Below, one piece after another: positions 34,227 to 42,438 of a stretch of DNA of 64,000 nucleotides. The position numbers were made by a program, and so were the translations under genes. The DNA is from Nonomuraea jabiensis (GTDB taxonomy: Bacteria; Actinomycetota; Actinomycetes; Streptosporangiales; Streptosporangiaceae), in assembly GCF_014204795.1 (NCBI RefSeq), contig NZ_JACHMB010000001.1, positions 4,092,001-4,156,000 of the forward strand. The letters are read 5' to 3'. Below the pieces are notes generated by a model. The model ran no database searches and was not told where the DNA came from. It saw only the letters and a program-made list of their open reading frames with translations. Position 1 is the first letter of the stretch. Each line of letters begins with the position of its first letter.

Positions 34227-35003
34227 ATGGCCGACCTACGCCACACGCACGAGCTGGCCTTCGCCGGCGACGTCGTCATCAAGCGCTACATGGACAGCAA
34301 GCCCGGCGCGGCCGAGCGCGAGTGGCGCGCGCTGACCCTGCTGGCCGAGCACGCCCCCGGCCTGGCCCCGGAGCCGATCGGCTACGAGGACGGCGTGGTG
34401 ACGATGTCCCGGATCGACGGGGTGTCGCTGCGCGGGCTGCTCGCGACGGCCGCGCACGTGGCGGCCCTGGTCGAGGCGCTCACCGAGCTGCACACCGCGG
34501 TGCCGCCGCACGTGCTCCAGGCCGTCCCGCTGCGCCCGTGGCACCTGGAGGCGCTCGCCGACTGGGCCGGCCGGCGCGGCGCGCGCTGGCAGCCCAGGGA
34601 CCCGCTGGCGGACCGGGCGGTCAAGGAGGGCATGCGGTGGCTGCGGGGCTGGTCGCCGGGCGAGTCGGGGGTCACGCCGGCGTTCGGGGCCGGTGACGGC
34701 AACCTGTCGAACTTCCTGTGGGACGGCACCCGCGTCCGCATCGTCGACTACGAGGACTCGGGGCGCAGCGACGTGGCGTTCGAGCTGGCCGAGATGGCCG
34801 AGCACGTGTCGATGTGGGTGGACGGCGAGGTGGAGATCGCGCACCGGTTCGAGCTGAGCCCGCCGGAGGAGCGGCGGATGCGCGACTGCCGCAAGCTGCA
34901 CGCGCTCGTCTGGCTGTTCCTGCTCTCGCACGAGCATCCGCGCAATCCACCGGGCACCTTCGAGCGACAGGTCGAACGCGTGCTGGCAACATTGGGCTCA
35001 TGA
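34227..35003 (+). CDS. aminoglycoside phosphotransferase (APH)-family protein
   Basis: A 258-residue kinase-fold protein. The catalytic loop is GAGDGNLSNFLWDG instead of the usual HGDLHPGN: the catalytic Asp is kept but the His is replaced. The metal motif RIVDYEDSG is intact. It starts 9 bp after the TetR gene, and its stop overlaps the following GNAT gene (ATGA), so the three may be one unit. Substrate unknown. Confidence 0.82.
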   Translation: MADLRHTHELAFAGDVVIKRYMDSKPGAAEREWRALTLLAEHAPGLAPEPIGYEDGVVTMSRIDGVSLRGLLATAAHVAALVEALTELHTAVPPHVLQAVPLRPWHLEALADWAGRRGARWQPRDPLADRAVKEGMRWLRGWSPGESGVTPAFGAGDGNLSNFLWDGTRVRIVDYEDSGRSDVAFELAEMAEHVSMWVDGEVEIAHRFELSPPEERRMRDCRKLHALVWLFLLSHEHPRNPPGTFERQVERVLATLGS

Positions 35004-35434
35004 GACTGGCGGAGCCCACCGACAAGGCGGCCGTGGAGCGGCTGGTCCACGACGCGTACTCGCCCTGGATCGAGGTCGTCGGCATGCGGCCGCTGCCGAT
35101 GGAGGCCGACTACGGCGCGTTCATCGCGGCCGGCCGGGTGCACGTCACCGACGCGCTCGACGGGCTCGTCGTGCTCGTCCCCGAGGACGGCGTCCTGCTG
35201 GTGGAGAACGTCGCCGTACGGCCCGACCGCCAGGGCAAGGGGCTCGGCCGGGCGCTGATGGCGTACGCCGAGGAGGAGGCGCGCCGGCTGGGGCTGCCCG
35301 CGCTGCGCCTCTACACCAACACCAGGATGGCCGCCAACATCGCCCTGTACGAGTCGCTCGGCTACGTCGAGACCGGCCGCATGGGCATCGACGGCCGCTC
35401 GGCCGTCATGATGCGCAAACAGCTCACCCCGTGA
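35000..35434 (+). CDS. GNAT family N-acetyltransferase
   Basis: A 144-residue acetyltransferase starting ATG 35000 (MRLAEPTDKAAVERLVHDAY). The CoA-binding loop VRPDRQGKGLGRALM and the C-terminal IALYESLGYVETGRMGIDGR are clear. Translationally coupled to the upstream APH-like gene. Its last 11 bases overlap the convergent aldolase gene. Substrate unknown. Confidence 0.88.
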   Translation: MRLAEPTDKAAVERLVHDAYSPWIEVVGMRPLPMEADYGAFIAAGRVHVTDALDGLVVLVPEDGVLLVENVAVRPDRQGKGLGRALMAYAEEEARRLGLPALRLYTNTRMAANIALYESLGYVETGRMGIDGRSAVMMRKQLTP

Positions 35435-36248
35435 GGACGCCCAGGAGGTGGCTGACCTCCCTGGCCACCGCGTCCCGCCCGGCCTTGAGATATTTGCGGG
35501 AGTCGACCACGCGCTCGTCGTGGGCGAGGTAGTCGCGCACCGCGCCGGTGAACGCCTTGTTCAGGTGGGTCGCGATGTTGATCTTCTTCATGCCGGTCCG
35601 CACGGCCTCGCGCAGCACGTCGTCCGGCACCCCCGACGAGCCGTGCAGCACCAGCGGCACCGGCACCGCGGCCCGCAGCTCGGCGATGAGCTCCAGGTCC
35701 AGCACCGCGTCCTTGGTCGTCATGGCGTGCGAGGTGCCCACGGCCACGGCCAGGGCGTCGACCCCGGTCCTGGCCACGTAGTCGACCGCCTCGTGCGGCT
35801 TGGTGCGCGCGCCGGGCGCGTGCACGCCGTCCTTGCCCCCGACCTCGCCCAGCTCGGCCTCCACCCACACGCCGCGCTCGTGGCACCACGCCACCACTTC
35901 GGCGGTCGTGCGGACGTTCTCGTCGTCGGGCAGGGCCGAGGCGTCGTACATCACCGAGCCCAGCCCCAGCGCCACCGCCTCCTCCACGAGGGCGCGGTCG
36001 GTGGCGTGGTCGAGGTGGACCGCGACCGGCACCTCGGCCCGCCTGGCCACCGCCAGCGAGGCCAGCGCGACGGGCTCCAGCGCGCCGTGGTAGCGCACGC
36101 AGTTCTCGCTGATCTGCAGCACGACCGGCAGGCCCAGGGCCTCGGCGCCGGCCACGATGGCGGTGGCGTGCTCGAGCTGGATCACGTTGAAGGCACCCAC
36201 CCCGGCGGGCGACTGGCGGACGATGTCGCCGATGGCGGCGAGGGGCAT
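35424..36248 (-). CDS. class II ketose-bisphosphate aldolase (tagatose-1,6-bisphosphate type)
   Basis: A 274-residue zinc aldolase starting ATG 36248 with AAGGAG six bases upstream (MPLAAIGDIVRQ). Zinc and substrate motifs are HLDHATD, MYDASALPDDEN, EAELGEVGGKDG, LHGSSGVPDD and KINIATHLNKAF. The gene order deaminase-deacetylase-kinase-aldolase suggests cleavage of tagatose-1,6-bisphosphate (GatY/KbaY-like) to dihydroxyacetone phosphate and glyceraldehyde-3-phosphate. Fructose-1,6-bisphosphate cannot be excluded. It is the last gene of the operon. Confidence 0.85.
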   Translation of the reverse strand: MPLAAIGDIVRQSPAGVGAFNVIQLEHATAIVAGAEALGLPVVLQISENCVRYHGALEPVALASLAVARRAEVPVAVHLDHATDRALVEEAVALGLGSVMYDASALPDDENVRTTAEVVAWCHERGVWVEAELGEVGGKDGVHAPGARTKPHEAVDYVARTGVDALAVAVGTSHAMTTKDAVLDLELIAELRAAVPVPLVLHGSSGVPDDVLREAVRTGMKKINIATHLNKAFTGAVRDYLAHDERVVDSRKYLKAGRDAVAREVSHLLGVLTG

Positions 36249-36258
36249 GGCGTGCTCC

Positions 36259-37167
36259 TTACGTGATGATGATCTGGGGGTGTATGTCGGCGTAGACGTC
36301 GGGGTCGAAGTCGCCGGCCACGGGCGCGGCCACGGCGGCCGCGCCGAGCGCCGCGGCCCGCCTGAGGCTGTCGGGCCAGGACGCCGACTCCACCAGGCCC
36401 AGCGCGAGCCCGGCGACCAGCGAGTCGCCCGCCCCCGTCGGGTTACCCCGCACGGTGTACGGCATGCGCGCGGTGAAGGTGCCCTCCCCGGTGACCGCCA
36501 GCAGCCCGTCGGCGCCCATGGACACCACCACGGCCCCGGCGCCCTGGCTGCGCAGCGCCTGCGCGCCCTCGGCCGGGCTGCCGCCGGGAACGGCCCTGGC
36601 CAGCTCCTCCCGGTTGGGCTTGACCACGGAGGGGCGGCCCTTGGGGGCGTGGCGGAGCGGGTCGCCGTCGGCGTCGACGATGGCCGGCACCCCCTTGCCG
36701 GCGGCGACGGCCGCCAGCGTGGCGTAGGTGTCGGCGGGGACGCCACGCGGGAGGCTGCCCGAGAGGACGACCGCGCCGGCGGCGTCGAGGAGCGTTTCGT
36801 AACGCCGGACGAAGGCCGCCAGCTCGGCGGGGGTGACCTCCGGGCCGGGCTCGTTGAACAGCGCGGTACGCGTGCCCGCCTGCTCCGAGACGGCCAGCGT
36901 CGTGCGGGAGTCGGCGGCGACGGGGTGCAGGGCGGCGGGCAGGCCGGCCGCCCGCAGGTCGTCCTCGATCGCCCGCCCCGTGGGGCCGCCCGCGAGCCCC
37001 GTGACCAGCACGTCCTGGCCCAGCGCGGCCAGGACTCGGGCGACGTTGACGCCCTTGCCGCCGGCGCGCCGGTGCACCGCGCTGACCCGGTTGACCCCGT
37101 CCCAGTCGACGTCGGGAACCTGATAGGTCACGTCGAGGGCGGCGTTGAGCGTCACGGTGAGGATCAT
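36259..37167 (-). CDS. PfkB-family sugar-phosphate kinase (tagatose-6-phosphate / 1-phosphofructokinase type)
   Basis: A 302-residue PfkB kinase with the substrate-binding AGGKGVNVARVL and the ATP/catalytic loop GNPTGAGDSLVAG. By operon context it phosphorylates tagatose-6-phosphate, feeding the aldolase 10 bp downstream. It could also act as a fructose-1-phosphate kinase. Its ATG shares a base with the upstream deacetylase stop (TGATG). Confidence 0.87.
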   Translation of the reverse strand: MILTVTLNAALDVTYQVPDVDWDGVNRVSAVHRRAGGKGVNVARVLAALGQDVLVTGLAGGPTGRAIEDDLRAAGLPAALHPVAADSRTTLAVSEQAGTRTALFNEPGPEVTPAELAAFVRRYETLLDAAGAVVLSGSLPRGVPADTYATLAAVAAGKGVPAIVDADGDPLRHAPKGRPSVVKPNREELARAVPGGSPAEGAQALRSQGAGAVVVSMGADGLLAVTGEGTFTARMPYTVRGNPTGAGDSLVAGLALGLVESASWPDSLRRAAALGAAAVAAPVAGDFDPDVYADIHPQIIIT

Positions 37168-38300
37168 CAGGGCTCCGTGATCCAGACGCCGTCCTTCATC
37201 ACCCCGGCCACCTCCAGCGAGTCGGACAGCACCACCAGGTCGGCCGCCTTGCCCACGGCGATCGAGCCGAGCCTGTCCGCCAGGCCCAGCACCCGCGCGG
37301 GCGTCAGGGAGGCCACCTGGACCGCGTCGGGCAGCGACATCCCGACCTCCTGGACGCTGCGCCGGAACGCCACGTCCATGGTCAGCGTGGACCCCGCGAT
37401 CGAGCCGCCCTCGACCAGCCTGGCCACGCCGTCCTCCACCCGCACCCGCATGGGGCCGAGCACGTAGTCGCCGTCGCCGAGCCCGGTGGCCGACATCGCG
37501 TCGGTGATCAGCGCCGTCCGGCCGGGACCGGCCACCTCGTACGCCAGGCGCAGCATGGCCGGATGCACGTGCACGCCGTCGTTGATCAGCTCGACCGTCA
37601 CCCGCTCGTCGTCGAGCAGCGCGGCCACCGGGCCGGGCGCGCGGTGGCCCAGCGGCGGCATCGCGTTGTAGAGATGGGTGGCCACGCTCGCGCCGGCCTC
37701 GATGCCCTCGATCGTCGTCTCGTAGTCGGCGTCGCTGTGGCCCACGGCCGCGATCACGCCCTCGGCGGCGGCCATGCGGATGACGTCGAGCGCGCCGGGC
37801 AGCTCGGCCGCGATGGTCACCATGCGGATGTGCCCGCGCCCGGCCTTCATCAGCTCCGCGAGCTCCTGCCGGGACGGCTCCCGCAGCAGCGTCGGGTCGT
37901 GCGCGCCGCAGCGGGCCCTGGCGATGTAGGGGCCTTCGAGGTGGAGGCCGGCCAGCAGCCCCTGCTCGCACAGCTCGGCCAGCGCCGCCACGGCCCTGGT
38001 CAGCCCGTCGAGCGAGTCGGTGACCAGGCTGGCCATCGTCGTGGTGGTGCCGTGGCGGCGGTGCAGCTCGACGGCCTCGCGCGCCTTGTCCTGCTCGCCG
38101 GTCGGGAACGAGCCGCCCGCGCCCCCGTGGTTGTGGATGTCCACGAACCCGGGGATGACGTGCCGCCCGCCCACGCTCAGGCCCTGACCCGGGGCGGATC
38201 CGCGGCCGACATGCGTGATGCGGCCGTCTTCGATGGTCAGCCACCCCTCGTGGACCCCTTCGGGGGTCACGATCCTGGCGTCGGCAAGAGTAAGGCTCAT
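37167..38300 (-). CDS. N-acetylglucosamine/galactosamine-6-phosphate deacetylase
   Basis: A 377-residue amidohydrolase. Metal and active-site motifs are GFVDIHNHG, GLHLEGPYIA, VGHSDADYE, HLYNAMPPLGHRAPG, and the catalytic Asp in LITDAMSATG. Enzymes of this family (NagA/AgaA) remove acetate from GlcNAc-6-P or GalNAc-6-P. The PfkB kinase and class II aldolase in the same operon favour GalNAc. The start ATG 38300 overlaps the stop of the SIS gene (ATGA). Confidence 0.9.
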   Translation of the reverse strand: MSLTLADARIVTPEGVHEGWLTIEDGRITHVGRGSAPGQGLSVGGRHVIPGFVDIHNHGGAGGSFPTGEQDKAREAVELHRRHGTTTTMASLVTDSLDGLTRAVAALAELCEQGLLAGLHLEGPYIARARCGAHDPTLLREPSRQELAELMKAGRGHIRMVTIAAELPGALDVIRMAAAEGVIAAVGHSDADYETTIEGIEAGASVATHLYNAMPPLGHRAPGPVAALLDDERVTVELINDGVHVHPAMLRLAYEVAGPGRTALITDAMSATGLGDGDYVLGPMRVRVEDGVARLVEGGSIAGSTLTMDVAFRRSVQEVGMSLPDAVQVASLTPARVLGLADRLGSIAVGKAADLVVLSDSLEVAGVMKDGVWITEP

Positions 38301-39169
38301 GAAGAAAGGATCACAGATCGCGTGAGGTGCATGGGCTCGTCCGGGTTCAGCCCTTGGGCGAAGGCCCGGGCGACGGCCACCCGCTGGGCGCGGATCAGCT
38401 CGGCCATGGGGTCGAGCGCGGTCTCGAAGAACGTCCCGCCGGTCTCCTCGACCTGCGCGCGCAGGCCCTCGGGCGCGGTGCCGAGCATCCACGTCACGCG
38501 GCCGGGAGCGGCGATGCTGATCGGGCCGTGCCGGTACTCCATCGCCGGGTACGCCTCCGTCCACGAGCGGGACGCCTCGCGCATCTTCAGCGCCGCCTCC
38601 TGCGCCAGGCCGACCGACCAGCCGGTGCCGAGGAAGCTGAACTGCTCGGCCCGCACCAGCTCGTCGGGCAGCGGCGCGGCCACGGCCGCCTCGGCGTCCT
38701 CGACGGCCTTGGCGAGGTCCTCGCCGAGGCTGGCCCGCAGCAGGGCCAGCTGCGTGGTCGCGAACCTGGTCTGCACGACCGACTGCTCGTCGGCGTAGTC
38801 GAGCACGACGACCTCGTCGGCGGCCGTCATGATCGGCGTGTTGGGGTCGGCGGTGATGGCCGTGGTCTTCGTGGTCGTCCTGGACAGCAGCTCCAGCACC
38901 TCGGTCGTGGTGCCGGAACGCGTCAGCGCGAGCACGCGGTCGTACGAGCGCCCGATCGGGGCCTCAGAGGCGGCGAAGGCGTCGGTCTCGCCGTGCCCGG
39001 CCCGCTCGCGCAGGGCGGCGTACGCCATCGCGATGAACCACGACGTGCCGCACCCCACCACGGCGACCCGCTCGCCCCGGCGCGGCAGCGCGTCGGCGGG
39101 AACGCTCGCGATGGCGCGGCGCCAGCACGACGGCTGGGACGCGATCTCGGCCTCGGTGTGGGTGGTCAC
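38297..39169 (-). CDS. SIS-domain sugar isomerase/deaminase (AgaS-like)
   Basis: A 290-residue protein with two SIS folds. The sugar-phosphate-binding loop is VVGCGTSWFIA, with LTRSGTTTEVLELL and a second-domain EAALKMREASRSW. Sequence and operon fit AgaS, which converts galactosamine-6-phosphate to tagatose-6-phosphate and ammonia. A glucosamine-6-phosphate role is the alternative. GTG 39169 has GGGAGG six bases upstream. It is the first gene of the operon and divergent from the DeoR regulator. Confidence 0.85.
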   Translation of the reverse strand: MTTHTEAEIASQPSCWRRAIASVPADALPRRGERVAVVGCGTSWFIAMAYAALRERAGHGETDAFAASEAPIGRSYDRVLALTRSGTTTEVLELLSRTTTKTTAITADPNTPIMTAADEVVVLDYADEQSVVQTRFATTQLALLRASLGEDLAKAVEDAEAAVAAPLPDELVRAEQFSFLGTGWSVGLAQEAALKMREASRSWTEAYPAMEYRHGPISIAAPGRVTWMLGTAPEGLRAQVEETGGTFFETALDPMAELIRAQRVAVARAFAQGLNPDEPMHLTRSVILSS

Positions 39170-39200
39170 CACTTGCCTCCCCGGCAATTGATTGTTTCTG

Positions 39201-39215
39201 CTGGTTTTATACCAG
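39201..39215. promoter_or_regulatory. putative operator/promoter of the amino-sugar operon
   Basis: The palindrome CTGGT-TTTAT-ACCAG (39201-39215) contains TATAAA on the minus strand (39206-39211), a good -10 box, with TGTCCA 17 bp upstream as a weak -35. It lies between the divergent SIS gene and the DeoR gene, in the only AT-rich stretch, so it is a candidate DeoR-family binding site. Confidence 0.45.
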
Positions 39216-39298
39216 GAAAGTGCATTAATGGACACCGGTGGCCCTGGCCTGGCTGCTTGTGCCACGCTTGCCCTTGTCCCCATCGCCTAGGAGGCCTC

Positions 39299-40069
39299 GT
39301 GTCCCGGTACGACCGCTGGAACGCCATCCTCGAGCTGGTGGCCCAGGAGGGCAGAGTGTCGGTGGAGGAGGCCAGCCAGGCGCTCGGCGTCTCCACGGCG
39401 ACGATCAGGCGGGACTTCGACCAGCTGGCCCAGCAACAGATGCTGATGCGCACGCGGGGCGGGGCGGTCGCGCAGAGCGTGAGCTACGACCTGCCGCTGC
39501 GCTACAAGACGGCCAGGCACGCCGGCGAGAAGCAGCGCATCGCGGCGGCGGCGGCCGAGCTGGTGACACCCGGCGCCGTGGTGGGGCTCAACGGCGGCAC
39601 GACCACCTCGGAGCTGGCGCGCACGCTCGCCACGCTGTCCACGCTGGAGAGCGGGTTCACGATCGTCACGAACGCGCTGAACATCGCGGCCGAGCTGACC
39701 GTCCGCCAGCACGTCAAGATCGTGGTGACCGGCGGGGTGGCCAGGCAGCAGTCGTACGAGCTCATCGGGCCGCTGGCCACCGGGGTGCTGGAGCAGGTGA
39801 CGCTGGACGTGGCGTTCCTCGGGGTGGACGCGCTCGACGTCGAGCTCGGCGCGTCGGCCCACCACGAGGGGGAGGCGAGCGTCAACCACCTGCTGATCAG
39901 CCGGGCCGCGCACGTGGTCGTGGTGGCCGACTCCTCCAAGATCGGGAAGCGGGCCTTCTCCCGGATCTGCCCGATCGGGCAGATCGACACGCTGGTCACC
40001 GACGCCCAGCTCGCCGACTCGCTGGCCGGGGAGCTGACGGAGGCGGGCGTGAAGGTCATCCGCGCCTGA
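39299..40069 (+). CDS. DeoR/GlpR-family transcriptional regulator
   Basis: A 256-residue repressor. The N-terminal helix-turn-helix is RVSVEEASQALGVSTATIRRDFDQL, followed by MRTRGGAV. The C-terminal sugar-phosphate sensor has LNGGTTTSELA and VVVADSSKIGKRAF. GTG 39299 has AGGAGG four bases upstream. It is divergent from the SIS-deacetylase-kinase-aldolase operon, so it most likely represses that operon until a sugar phosphate binds. The downstream glpD-like gene could also be under its control. Confidence 0.92.
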   Translation: MSRYDRWNAILELVAQEGRVSVEEASQALGVSTATIRRDFDQLAQQQMLMRTRGGAVAQSVSYDLPLRYKTARHAGEKQRIAAAAAELVTPGAVVGLNGGTTTSELARTLATLSTLESGFTIVTNALNIAAELTVRQHVKIVVTGGVARQQSYELIGPLATGVLEQVTLDVAFLGVDALDVELGASAHHEGEASVNHLLISRAAHVVVVADSSKIGKRAFSRICPIGQIDTLVTDAQLADSLAGELTEAGVKVIRA

Positions 40070-40152
40070 CCCCCCGCGTCGCTGCGTTACAGCCTGACTG
40101 CCCTGAGGGTAGGTATCGAGGCGCAGGCGACAAAGCCGTATCAGGGGGAGAT

Positions 40153-41889
40153 ATGACGCCGGGAAGGTGCGTGGCTCAACTCGGGCCGGCGGAGCGGACC
40201 GCGGCCTTGGAGCGCATGGCCGGGCAGGACTTCGACGTGGTCGTGGTCGGCGGCGGCATCGTGGGCGCCGGGATCGCGCTCGACGCCGCCACCAGAGGGC
40301 TCGACGTGGCCCTGGTGGAGGCCAGGGACTTCGCCTCCGGCACCTCCTCGCGCTCCTCGAAGCTCATCCACGGCGGCCTGCGCTACCTGGAGCAGCTCAA
40401 CTTCGAGCTGGTGCGCGAGGCCCTGCGGGAGCGGGCGCTGCTGCTCCAGCGGATCGCCCCGCACCTGGTCAAGCCGGTGCCGTTCCTCTTCCCGCTGACC
40501 CACTACGTGTGGGAGCGGGTCTACGTCGGCGCGGGGGTGGCGCTCTACGACACGCTCGGCGCCGCGGCCGGGACCACCCGCGGCGTGCCGGGCCACCGGC
40601 ACCTGTCCAGGTCGCGGGCGCTGCGGCTGGCCCCGGCGCTCAAGAAGTCCGCCCTCACCGGCGCCGTCCAGTACTGGGACGCGCAGGTGGACGACGCCCG
40701 CTACGTGGTGAGCCTGCTACGCACCGCCGCCACCTACGGCGCGCAGATCGCGCCGCGGGCGCAGGTGCTGGGGTTCCTGCGGGAGGGCGAGCGGGTCACC
40801 GGCGTACGCGTGCGCGACCTGGAGCTGGGCGACGAGCTGGACGTACGCGCCCAGCAGGTGGTGAACGCCACCGGCGTCTGGACCGACGACATCCAGGAGC
40901 TGGTCGGAGGCCGGGGCCAGATCCACGTACGCGCGTCCAAGGGCATCCACCTCGTGGTCCCGCGGGACCGCATCCACTCGCTGACCGGGATCATCCTGCG
41001 CACGGAGAAGTCCGTGCTCTTCGTGATCCCCTGGGGCCGCCACTGGATCATCGGCACCACCGACACCGAGTGGACGCTCGACAAGAGCCACCCCGCCGCC
41101 TCCCGCGCGGACATCGACTACCTGCTCGACCACGTGAACTCCGTCCTGTCCGTGCCCCTGAACCACGACGACGTCGAAGGCGTCTACGCGGGGCTGCGCC
41201 CGCTGCTGTCGGGGGAGTCGGAGGAGACCTCCAAGCTGTCCAGGGAGCACGTGGTGGCGCACCCGGTGCCGGGCCTGGTCATGATCGCGGGCGGCAAGTA
41301 CACGACCTACCGGGTCATGGCCAAGGACGCGGTGGACGCGGTGGCGCACGGGCTCGACCAGCGGGTGCCGCGCTCGTGCACCGACCGCATCCCGCTCGCG
41401 GGCGCCGAGGGCTTCCAGGCGCTGTGGAACTCCAGGCACCGCATCGCCCACACCTCGGGGCTGCACGTGGCCAGGATCGAGCACCTGCTGCAGCGCCACG
41501 GCTCGATGATCGACGAGGTGCTGGAGCTGGTCGAGCGCGAGCCGTCACTGGGCAGGCCGCTGGCGGGGGCCGACGACTATCTGCGCGCCGAGATCGTCTA
41601 CGCCGCCACCCACGAGGGGGCCAGGCATCTCAACGACGTGCTGACCCGGCGTACGCGCATCTCGATCGAGACCTTCCACCGCGGCCTGGCCGTGGCGCAG
41701 GAGGCCGCCGAGCTGATGGCCGGGCCGCTCGGCTGGGACAGCGAGCAGGTGAAAAGGGAGGTGGAATACTACACGAAGCGTGTCGAGGCCGAGCGCCGCT
41801 CGCAGGAGCAGGTCTCCGACCAGGAGGCCGACGCGATCAGGCTCGGCGCGCCGGAGATCGTCCCCGTCGTCGCCCCGGAGCAGTCATGA
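40153..41889 (+). CDS. glpD: FAD-dependent glycerol-3-phosphate dehydrogenase
   Basis: Oxidises glycerol-3-phosphate to dihydroxyacetone phosphate and passes electrons to the membrane quinone pool. The 578-residue product has the FAD dinucleotide fold VVVVGGGIVGAGIALDA, then GTSSRSSKLIHGGLRYLE (hallmark of GlpD), VVNATGVWTDD, and the C-terminal DAO domain. ATG 40153 has AGGGGGAG just upstream. It overlaps the DinB-like gene (ATGA). Confidence 0.93.
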   Translation: MTPGRCVAQLGPAERTAALERMAGQDFDVVVVGGGIVGAGIALDAATRGLDVALVEARDFASGTSSRSSKLIHGGLRYLEQLNFELVREALRERALLLQRIAPHLVKPVPFLFPLTHYVWERVYVGAGVALYDTLGAAAGTTRGVPGHRHLSRSRALRLAPALKKSALTGAVQYWDAQVDDARYVVSLLRTAATYGAQIAPRAQVLGFLREGERVTGVRVRDLELGDELDVRAQQVVNATGVWTDDIQELVGGRGQIHVRASKGIHLVVPRDRIHSLTGIILRTEKSVLFVIPWGRHWIIGTTDTEWTLDKSHPAASRADIDYLLDHVNSVLSVPLNHDDVEGVYAGLRPLLSGESEETSKLSREHVVAHPVPGLVMIAGGKYTTYRVMAKDAVDAVAHGLDQRVPRSCTDRIPLAGAEGFQALWNSRHRIAHTSGLHVARIEHLLQRHGSMIDEVLELVEREPSLGRPLAGADDYLRAEIVYAATHEGARHLNDVLTRRTRISIETFHRGLAVAQEAAELMAGPLGWDSEQVKREVEYYTKRVEAERRSQEQVSDQEADAIRLGAPEIVPVVAPEQS

Positions 41890-42368
41890 GTGAACCTTCC
41901 AAGCAGTCGTCCGACCCCCGCGTGCTGCTGGAGGGCTACCTCGACCACTATCGCGAGGAGATCCTGCGCAAGCTGGACGGGTTTCCCGAGCCCGAGGTGA
42001 GCCGGGTGCCGAGCGGGTGGACGCCCGTGGCGATGCTCAAGCACCTGGCGTACATGGAGCGGCGCTGGTTCGTCTGGGACTTCGCGGGCGAGCAGGTCGA
42101 GGACCCGTGGAGCGACCGCGACGAGGACGACGTGTTCGTGGCGGCCGAGTCGTTCGAGGAGATCAAGGACTTCTACCTGGCGCAGTGCGAGCGGTCCAGG
42201 CAGGCGGTGGCGGGGGCGAGCCTGTCCGACGTGGCCTCGCGGATCGGCCGGTTCCAGCCGCCCAAGGAGCCGCCGACGCTGGCGTGGATCATGTTCCACG
42301 TCCTGGAGGAGTACATGCGCCACGCCGGCCACCTGGACATCGCCCGCGAGCTGGCCGAGGCCCAGTAA
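41886..42368 (+). CDS. DinB/DUF664 family protein
   Basis: A 160-residue four-helix-bundle protein of the DinB/DUF664 type. Metal-ligand candidates are the His in MLKHLAYMERRWF and the HVLEEYMRHAGHLDIAREL block near the C-terminus. Relatives include thiol-dependent (for example mycothiol) transferases, but the substrate here is unknown. It is translationally coupled to the GlpD gene. A hairpin terminator follows. Confidence 0.85.
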   Translation: MSEPSKQSSDPRVLLEGYLDHYREEILRKLDGFPEPEVSRVPSGWTPVAMLKHLAYMERRWFVWDFAGEQVEDPWSDRDEDDVFVAAESFEEIKDFYLAQCERSRQAVAGASLSDVASRIGRFQPPKEPPTLAWIMFHVLEEYMRHAGHLDIARELAEAQ

Positions 42369-42383
42369 GGGTCGTCAAGGGAG

Positions 42384-42422
42384 GGGGCGGCACGCGGCGC
42401 TGCGGGATCCGCGTACCGCCCC
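42384..42422. terminator. terminator between the DinB-like gene and the subtilase
   Basis: GGGGCGG (42384-42390) plus ACGCGG (42392-42397) pair with CCGCGT (42409-42414) plus CCGCCCC (42416-42422), with one mismatch and an 11-nt loop, between two convergent genes. Confidence 0.65.
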
Positions 42423-42438
42423 TATCCAGGGTGGTCTG

